This document shows, one piece after another, positions 8,806-13,849 of a stretch of 13,849 nucleotides of DNA; the stretch's first letter is position 1, and every line of letters begins with the position of its first letter. The position numbers and the translations under genes are program-made. Source of the stretch: Entrophospora sp. SA101 (Eukaryota; Glomeromycota; Glomeromycetes; Entrophosporales; Entrophosporaceae); contig CAUDNR010001053.1 of NCBI GenBank assembly GCA_958430865.1, positions 6,650 to 20,498 of the forward strand, in the 5' to 3' direction. Below the pieces are notes generated by a model. It did not search any database, was not told the DNA's origin, and saw only the letters and a list, made by a program, of their open reading frames with translations.

Positions 8806-9270
8806 TGTCATTGTTGTTATTTTAGAAACTATATAAATACAAATTATTTTATATGCAATTCAATTGAATAAAAAAACTCACTGGTAATGTACAACTGCAT
8901 GATAAAGTATCCAGAATGTCCAGCTAAAGAATTTCGGAGATTGATTAAATGAATTTGTTGTTCCAGTTTTTACATATTTTATTGAATGATGGAATGCAAC
9001 CTTTGTATTTTTTAAAAAATAGTTACATTACTTTTTCTCTTTTTGAAAAAAAATTTTTTTTCAAATAAGTAAAGGAACCTTACCAGTAAAATATAATGTT
9101 AATCCAAAATAACTCCAATTTTCAAAATAAAAAAAGTATTCAGCAGCATATTTAAATAGAAATAATAACAAATTCACCCATGTAATTGCTGTTGCCATTG
9201 CTCTAAATATCAGCAATGTTAATGGACTGACAAACCATGAAGTTACAAAAAGCTCATGATTAAATTTCAT
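8141..9270 (-). CDS. Multi-pass membrane protein with Tyr-rich loop, copy B
   Basis: Exons (minus): 9270-9079, 9000-8882, 8735-8448, 8372-8141, giving 276 aa. Hydrophobic segments lie at about 12-35, 36-62, 86-115, 172-199 and 212-232, plus an interfacial NWW segment near 146; I read five or six membrane helices. Between them is an exceptional loop (about 118-147) of Tyr, Asp and Asn with YYYYY. The C-terminus is hydrophilic (HDNMDKNQQTARDN). The helix pattern, a LIELFLN stretch and a YGFLNW end recall fungal FAR-17a/AIG1-like membrane proteins, but that is an impression only. Exon 1 must use the donor AAG|GTTCCT; the stronger GTAAGG donor five bases earlier, which copy A uses, would shift the frame here. 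Exons 2-4 join with phases 2 and 2. The start is the first ATG, conserved in copy A. Confidence 0.7.
8738..8805. repeat. (ATC)n microsatellite at a splice acceptor
   Basis: About 22 ATC units lie in intron 2 of copy B, directly upstream (minus strand) of the GATAG acceptor. Copy A has only about three units at the same place. On the minus strand the tract reads (GAT)n and could encode poly-Asp, but an upstream TAA in that frame and the conserved intron structure place it in the intron. Confidence 0.9.
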
Positions 9271-9613
9271 TTTTCAAGTCTTTTAATAAAAAATAAAAAA
9301 TAAACAATATCTTTTTTTTTTATCAATGAAATTCAAATCTAAATGACTTCTTGATTTATAATATTCATTGTGTAATTAACGCCTAATTTGTCTTCATACA
9401 TCACATCTAAAGAAATTCATAAAACCAGCACGCTTTATCTTTCTTACTTGTTTGTGCATGTATGAATTTATTTTTTTTTTGAAAGCTAATAAAATTAAAT
9501 TGTATATTTAGCTGTTGTTACACTTTTAATATTGCAATAAAAAAATTAAATAGATTTCACACACTATAACAAGTCTTCCACCTTTGATCGTTATAAAAAT
9601 ATATTATTAAGAT
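9271..9613 (-). promoter_or_regulatory. Upstream region of copy B
   Basis: About 340 bp between the ATG of copy B and its hAT remnant, aligned to 6813-7138. The block CTTACTTGTTTGTGCATGTATGA is shared almost unchanged and again carries a minus-strand AAGTAAGA donor-like site. Next to the hAT end it has about 30 AT-rich bases (ending ATTATTAAGA) that unit A lacks. No defined promoter element can be assigned. Confidence 0.35.
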
Positions 9614-9699
9614 TAGAGATGGGCAAAATTGCATAGTGCACACTGAATTTTTCAAAATGCGCATAATGCCCCAATGAATAATGAATATATGGTAAAATT

Positions 9700-9882
9700 T
9701 GGTCTGATTTTACAAAGTTTGGCCATGAGGCCACTTATAAATAAGAAAGAGCTCAATGTAATTATTGTTCAAATAAATTGCTTGCTGCCATAAATCGCTG
9801 TGAACAACACCTTAAGAAATGTACCAAAGTTTCACATCATGTACTTGATGAATATTTTTCAACAAAATCAAAATATAATATA
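9700..9882 (+). pseudogene. BED-type zinc finger of a hAT transposase
   Basis: Reading from TGG TCT GAT gives WSDFTKFGHEATYK, an in-frame TAA (9742-9744), then ERAQCNYCSNKLLAAINR and CEQHLKKC. The Cys codons at 9757 and 9766 (C-x2-C) and the His and Cys codons at 9808 and 9820 (H-x3-C), with the aromatic start W..F, match the BED finger, a DNA-binding domain usual at the N-terminus of hAT transposases. The reading runs into the 444-bp insertion at 9883. The stop and the insertion make it a relic. Confidence 0.65.
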
Positions 9883-10326
9883 GTTGGCTCGGTCTAAAGA
9901 CCTCTTAAATTTTGTGCAAATTTTAAAAGTAGAAGTCATTTTCTGCCCTACCTTTTAAAAAAATAGCTCTATTAGTTGATGGAATAGGTCTTTAATTTTA
10001 ATGTAATAAAGAGATTTTATCAAAAAAATTATTTGTTGTAGAGTTCTATTCTTTTTTAAAACATGTACTTTACTATGCTCATGAAGAATTTGAGCACTAG
10101 GATCATTGCTAAATTTAGACTAGTTTTAGTTCATCGTTACTAAATTTAGACTAATACTCGACAATCATGTCTAAATTTGGCAGGAAGGAAAATAAATTTT
10201 TTAACCAAAATCACGTGAAGGCCTTTTTGAAAAGTTTTTATTGCATTTTTGAACGAATCATGAAATTGCAATTTTTGAAATTTGAGCATGTGGCGCAGCA
10301 ATAGGAGGTCTTTAGACCGAGCCAAC
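9883..10326. mobile_element. MITE-like element with perfect 22-bp TIRs
   Basis: The left arm 9883-9904 (GTTGGCTCGGTCTAAAGACC...) is the exact reverse complement of 10305-10326. The 400-bp interior has no coding capacity and is AT-rich. A 7-bp direct repeat, ATATAAT, occurs just outside both ends (9873-9879 and 10328-10334) and may be the target duplication, though it is three bases off the left arm and one off the right. It interrupts the hAT transposase reading of unit B and has no counterpart in unit A, where that part is deleted. Perfect arms suggest a fairly recent insertion. The superfamily of the partner transposase is unknown. Confidence 0.8.
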
Positions 10327-10350
10327 CATATAATTGCACAATCATCACAA

Positions 10351-10647
10351 TCTGAGAATCCTACTTCCTATACTTCCTCTTCTTTTTCTTCTTCTTTATC
10401 CCAAGCAACTCATTTAGTTAACACCTCAATTATTAATTTTATTGATAGAATTTCTTCTGCAGAGCAACAAGAATTTGAAATTTTTATTTGCAACTGTTAT
10501 TTTTGTTGTGGACCTCATTTTTCATTTTCTGAATTAAAACCAATTCATGATATTTTTTATTCAATTAGACCAGCTTTAAAATTATCAACAATTGAATTAT
10601 ATGTGTTCGAAAAGTTGCATAATGCCCACCTCTACATATGTTACTAA
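10351..10647 (+). pseudogene. hAT transposase core fragment
   Basis: Plus-strand frame with SENPTSYTSSSF, then THLVNTSIINFIDRISSAEQ, then EFEIFICNCYFCCGPHF and SFSELKPIHDIFYSIRPALK. The pattern of an AEQ-(E/K)FE helix followed by a loop with FSE and an (F/S)xRPxxK segment is what I recall from the start of fungal hAT transposases with DUF659-like domains. It ends at TAA (10645-10647) just inside the hAT right end. The apparent upstream extension of the frame reads through the right arm of the inserted inverted-repeat element and is not original coding sequence. A diverged version is at 7306-7520. Confidence 0.55.
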
Positions 10648-10681
10648 TCTGTCCATCCTTAATCTCGACGTTAAGCATGAG

Positions 10682-10745
10682 TAGGGATGGGAAATTGCAT
10701 GAAAATTTCAAACTTCATGCGCATGATGCACACTGCATCTGCTGA
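10682..10745 (+). mobile_element. Third hAT-like terminus
   Basis: Twenty bases after the right end of unit B the sequence TAGGGATGGGAAATTGCATG starts, resembling the left ends at 7139 and 9614 and followed by GCGCATGATGCACACTGCAT. It appears to be another copy of the left end of the same hAT family, or of a solo end. Nothing coding for hAT follows it. Confidence 0.5.
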
Positions 10746-10782
10746 TCTTTTTTTATTTTTTAAACTAGTACTTTAAGAAATA

Positions 10783-12244
10783 TAAGCTCTAAACAAGATT
10801 TACAATTTTTTAACAACTGCCGAAGACCAAAAAATAAATGCAATATCGATTGTTTATATCGGGATGAAAAAAGATCACTGGATTGAGCAACATAAATTGA
10901 AAGCAATTGTGGAACGTGCTGTTGTTTCAGCTAGCAATATATTCAAGGAAGGATCTCCTCGCCAATTAAGAATTTTTCGAATCTTATTAGAGGTTGGTTT
11001 ATTTCAAGATTTATCAGACTTAATATATATATATGATGATATTGTGTGATCTATTCAAAAATGAATGCTGAATAAATAAATCTAGGATTTGTTTGTTTAT
11101 ATTTTTTTTTTTTGCTCATTTAGCTCACTTGCTGATAAATACTTGTGCATAATAGAGGGTGATAATCTATAGTATGTTATGCAGATTTATAGTTCACTCT
11201 AGAAACCTATTACGTGAAAAGGTTATTGCTATGACGAGGAGTGAAATATAATGTAAGTTTTTATGAAGCTAACTAATATCACACAAAGTTTCATCTGCAC
11301 GATGGCCACACAATGATGTTAAACTTTGCATATGCACTGATAATCTATGTTATTTTAATGATGAAAAATTCTAGAAAATTTTTTTTATGTATCTGAAATC
11401 TAATGTTTTTTATATTTTATTTATTAGTTCGATAATGCCTTTGAGGGGTTAATGGTTTATATGATATGGGTGCAATCATGACAGATAAAGAAACACCTTT
11501 AGGTTATGATGAAATTGAAGAAAATGTAAATACGTTGAAAGTCAAACTTATGAAGGATTCTACACCTCTTTATCAAACATTATATTCAGCTGTAAACTCT
11601 TGTCCTATTGATGAATTAACTTGGAAAGATCCATTAGCAAGTCAAGTTATTAGCAATAAATCATCAATTGTGGAAAACTTATCACCAAATTTGAAAAGGC
11701 ATTTCTGGTATAAATTATTTATTATAAAGTAATCATACTTATAAATCTTAGTATTTTGATTTACCTTTATATTATAATATTAGAAACCTGCTCGACAAAT
11801 GAAGCCTCCATCCATACCAAAAATTAGGGAAATGTGTGAAGAATTTGCATCAAGTTTTATTAATTGCAATTATCATAATGTAATACCAGAAAAATTACTC
11901 ATAATGGAACTTGGAAAGAATCAGAAAAAAATATTTCAGATATTGTAAAAGGAGCTTTTACTCTACTGGAAGAAATTTGGGTTAATCCCACATTCAATTC
12001 TGACCTTGCAAGATTGTTGAATGAAGGAACATATCAATCAACAGTTATTTTTTTATCAATTCGGGAAATACTAAAAAATTTGCCTTTTGGATTATTTTCA
12101 TTTATCAGTACTTCTGAAAGACAAAGTGTTGTTAGCTCCAATAGAAAAGGTGACGGAAACATAGGAAGAAAGCCGGATATAATGTATGTGATAAGATATC
12201 TTGATGTTTTTTTTAAAATTATGTATGGCTCACGTCATCTATAA
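10783..12244 (+). pseudogene. Frameshifted gene of a probable Glomeromycotina-type family
   Basis: Three protein-like stretches in order. First, 10783-11049 (includes KKDHWIEQHKLKAIVERAVV and KEGSPRQLRIFRILLEVGLF). Second, about 11435-11707, after a TTTATTAG acceptor, with MGAIMTDKETPLGYDEIEEN, then SCPIDELTWKDPLASQVISN, then a GTATAA donor. Third, 11784-12244, with PPSIPKIREMCEEFASSF, NGTWKESEKNISDIVKGAFT and SNRKGDGNIGRKPDIMYVIR. Frames do not join: one base too many near GGGG at 11445-11448, a phase clash at the second intron, and one base too few in the A5 run 11890-11894. The end (KIMYG then SRHL and stop) seems early compared with relatives I recall from Rhizophagus. Function unknown; GRKPD recalls the PD of PD-(D/E)XK nucleases but there is no further support. 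Decay or homopolymer errors could explain the breaks. Confidence 0.5.
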
Positions 12245-12501
12245 ACATCAATTTTGGGGGCTATCTTTAAAAGGCTTCAGGGGCCCATAAAAATATGTAA
12301 TTGAAAAAATAAAACTGTAATTTGATAGATATTGATTAAAAGAATAAAATTACAGAAAAAAATTTTGAAGAGCCATATGAAATTTTTCCTGTGAAGCCAA
12401 AAAAATAAAGGTCATTTTATATATGTTCATGAAATTTCAGCACTTTCCATTTTAGGCAATTCCTGGCAAAATTGAGATAATCACGTGACATGTGAAATTT
12501 A
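12245..12501. other. Spacer between gene remnant and transposase remnant
   Basis: No gene. It contains GGGGGCTATC and GGCTTCAGGGGCCC, richer in G than the surroundings, which may belong to the 3' non-coding end of the transposon whose transposase lies at 12502-13043. The terminal repeat cannot be confirmed because the other end of that element is missing. Confidence 0.4.
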
Positions 12502-13043
12502 TTAAATGTTCATGATATCCAATTCATTTATAACTGAAACAGGCACACGTCTATGAGATTTATACTTTTTTATAGCAAACAAAGCTTGTTTACCTGTTAA
12601 ACCTATTCTATAAGCACTCATAAATCTTTGTGTTTTTCTAGCAAATTTTCTTATTTTCAATAAAGGAACAGATCCCAATGCTTCTGGTATTGTTTTCTTA
12701 AGACCTTTGAATGAGTAGTTACAGTTTTGTCTGGTGTATTGTTTGGTTGCTCCCCAAAACATTTCAATAAAATTCAATTCACAATGAAATTTTGGATAAA
12801 AATTACCTTGTGACCAGCATTCTCAATTATTTCAGTAAGTAGAGATTTTTGGGAAGCAAAATCATGCTCCAAATAAAGTATCTTTGATTCACAACAATCA
12901 CTTTTTTGTTGAACATTAATATTATTTTTACAATCATGGCAAATCTTTTTTAATCCTTCTTTCCACAAATTTCTTTCTTCTAAAACTACCCTCATACCTT
13001 TAGGAGTACCATCTTCAAACATCATTTCCTGTAGAGTTCTGAA
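12502..13043 (-). pseudogene. DDE transposase C-terminal part (IS630/Tc1-like, fungal)
   Basis: Reads from about 13043 downward: MMFEDGTPKGMRVVLEER, a Cys-containing HDCK segment followed by CC (zinc-knuckle-like C..C...CC), then [20 protein letters not shown], then, after a frame change, [20 protein letters not shown] and SYRIGL-like ...[11 protein letters not shown], ending KSHRRVP plus about 12 residues. HCELNxIExFWG...Y is the hallmark of a DDE transposase family common in fungi; the E of FIE or NFIE is the likely third acidic residue. The break is one missing base in the A5 run at 12798-12802. The N-terminal half with the first catalytic Asp residues is absent; homology stops beside the GC-rich palindromes at 13051. 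An inactive 5'-truncated copy. Confidence 0.75.
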
Positions 13044-13050
13044 ACGAGTT

Positions 13051-13135
13051 GGGTCAACCCGAGTCAACCTGCGGGTTGACCCGAACAGGTCAGGTTGGGT
13101 CATGATTTAATTGACCCAGGTTTGACCTGGGTCAA
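13051..13135. repeat. GC-rich cluster of GGGTCAACC palindromes
   Basis: GGGTCAACCC (13051-13060) pairs with GGGTTGACCC (13073-13082), and TTGACCCAGG (13111-13120) pairs with CCTGGGTCAA (13126-13135). Further GTCAACC and GGTCAGGTTGGGTC copies lie between them, and CATGAT/ATCATG flanks the second hairpin. The block is strikingly GC-rich for this window and starts exactly where transposase homology ends. It is probably a dispersed repeat element. Confidence 0.85.
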
Positions 13136-13143
13136 CATCATGT

Positions 13144-13849
13144 TATAATTGCCTTTAGAAGCTCAAAATTATTTTTGAAACTAGTATAGATACTAATAAA
13201 CGAATAAAAATAAATGGCAAATAACAATTTTGACATAATAATTGATGCAAGTGTTTATGTATATAAAATAAAAATAATGATTATTATGGAAAAATTATTT
13301 GGTGATCAGTGAAAACTTATTTTTTTATTATTTAATTATTATTGCTATTTCGTTATCGTTATCATTATTATTTCATTATTATTATTACTATTGTCACTGA
13401 TTAAATTTGGGAGTGTATTTTAATTGGTGATAACAATTATTTTTGCTTTGTGTGTATCAGAATGAATAGGGGATCAATGAATTGATTTTATTATTAGCAA
13501 ATAATTTGGTTAAAAATAAAAGTTTTAAATAAAATATTTCTATTTTATTTATTTAGTTTTATTTAGTCGAAACTAATTAACTTGTAAGAAAGTTGCTTTT
13601 ACATTAGGTCAAAATCAAGTTCTTTATATACATGTTCTTTACATATTAGCTCGAATTGCACAAATTTGCTCACTTTGTACCTGGGCGAATCCGCATGTTT
13701 TGAGCAAATCTGCCCATTCTGGGAGAATCATCATTAATCTCTACTAAATAAAGTTAAATAAATATGAATGTGCTATCAGTCGTGTGACATGTCCTTTCAA
13801 ATTATTTTCTATATTAAATAAAAAATTTCTAATTCGTGTCACATGAATT
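13144..13849. other. AT-rich right-edge spacer
   Basis: No gene seen. It includes low-complexity ATT/TTA runs (about 13318-13395). Around 13664-13720 there is a 9-bp inverted repeat, ATTTGCTCA (13664-13672) with TGAGCAAAT (13701-13709), followed by CTGCCCATTCT, which weakly recalls the hAT right ends at 7715 and 10651. Confidence 0.5.

Larger units (their letters stand above)
7726..10661. repeat. Tandem duplication, unit B
   Basis: Second, 2.9-kb copy of the unit at 5398-7725. It is longer because of a 444-bp inverted-repeat element inside its hAT remnant, retention of the BED-finger part of that hAT, and a larger intronic microsatellite. It lacks the 86-bp palindrome found in unit A. The repeated boundary ATCTCGAC follows at 10662, so a third unit begins there but is cut after about 20 bases by another hAT-like terminus. 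Confidence 0.88.
9614..10661 (+). mobile_element. hAT transposon remnant, unit B
   Basis: The ends are TAGAGATGGGCAAAATTGCA on the left and GTCCATCCTTA on the right, with GCATAATGCCCA-type subterminal motifs. Inside, on the plus strand, are a BED zinc finger (9700-9882) and a segment of the transposase core (10351-10647), separated by a 444-bp inverted-repeat insertion. Orientation is opposite to the membrane-protein gene. An in-frame stop in the BED part, the insertion, and the absence of the catalytic core and dimerisation domain show that it cannot be active. Confidence 0.65.

Noticed and set aside
1..13849. tRNA or rRNA genes.
   Set aside because: I saw no tRNA arm pattern with a B-box-like GGTTCGA and no rRNA-like stretch on either strand, by eye only.

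Overview
The window reads as AT-rich nuclear DNA of a fungus. Genes are split by many short introns (about 70-146 bp) with GT...AG borders, spacers are rich in microsatellites, and transposon debris is common. The eroded lineage-type gene at the right, the transposase type and the base composition remind me of arbuscular mycorrhizal fungi (Glomeromycotina, Rhizophagus-like). That assignment rests on memory of such sequences, not on a search.

Layout. (1) 1-2011: mostly non-coding, with one ATG-less open frame on the minus strand (225-491) and one on the plus strand (1456-1641). (2) 2012-4008, minus: a complete nine-exon gene for the mitochondrial succinyl-CoA synthetase beta subunit (437 aa), the only confidently named gene. 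(3) 4009-5397: spacer with an eroded coding remnant, two adjoining inverted repeats and a (TAA)14 tract. (4) 5398-10661: a tandem segmental duplication. Each unit carries a four-exon minus-strand gene for a multi-pass membrane protein with a tyrosine-rich loop, its upstream region, and a hAT transposon remnant. Copy A (5739-6812) has two in-frame stops; copy B (8141-9270) can encode 276 aa if intron 1 uses a shifted donor. The hAT remnant of unit B was hit by a 444-bp element with perfect 22-bp terminal inverted repeats; that of unit A contains an 86-bp snap-back palindrome with a different perfect 22-bp stem. A third hAT terminus starts at 10682. (5) 10783-12244, plus: a frameshifted gene of a family I recall from Rhizophagus-type genomes. 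(6) 12502-13043, minus: the C-terminal part of a fungal DDE (IS630/Tc1-like) transposase, frameshifted once and cut off near a GC-rich block of GTCAACC palindromes (13051-13135). (7) 13144-13849: AT-rich spacer.

The TCA-cycle gene is housekeeping and apparently unrelated to its neighbours. The right two thirds is a repeat-driven region in which a membrane-protein gene and a hAT element were duplicated together and then diverged by point stops, microsatellite growth and new insertions. I found no convincing new multi-gene system. The most informative object is the gene-plus-hAT tandem duplication and the two small palindromic elements inside it.
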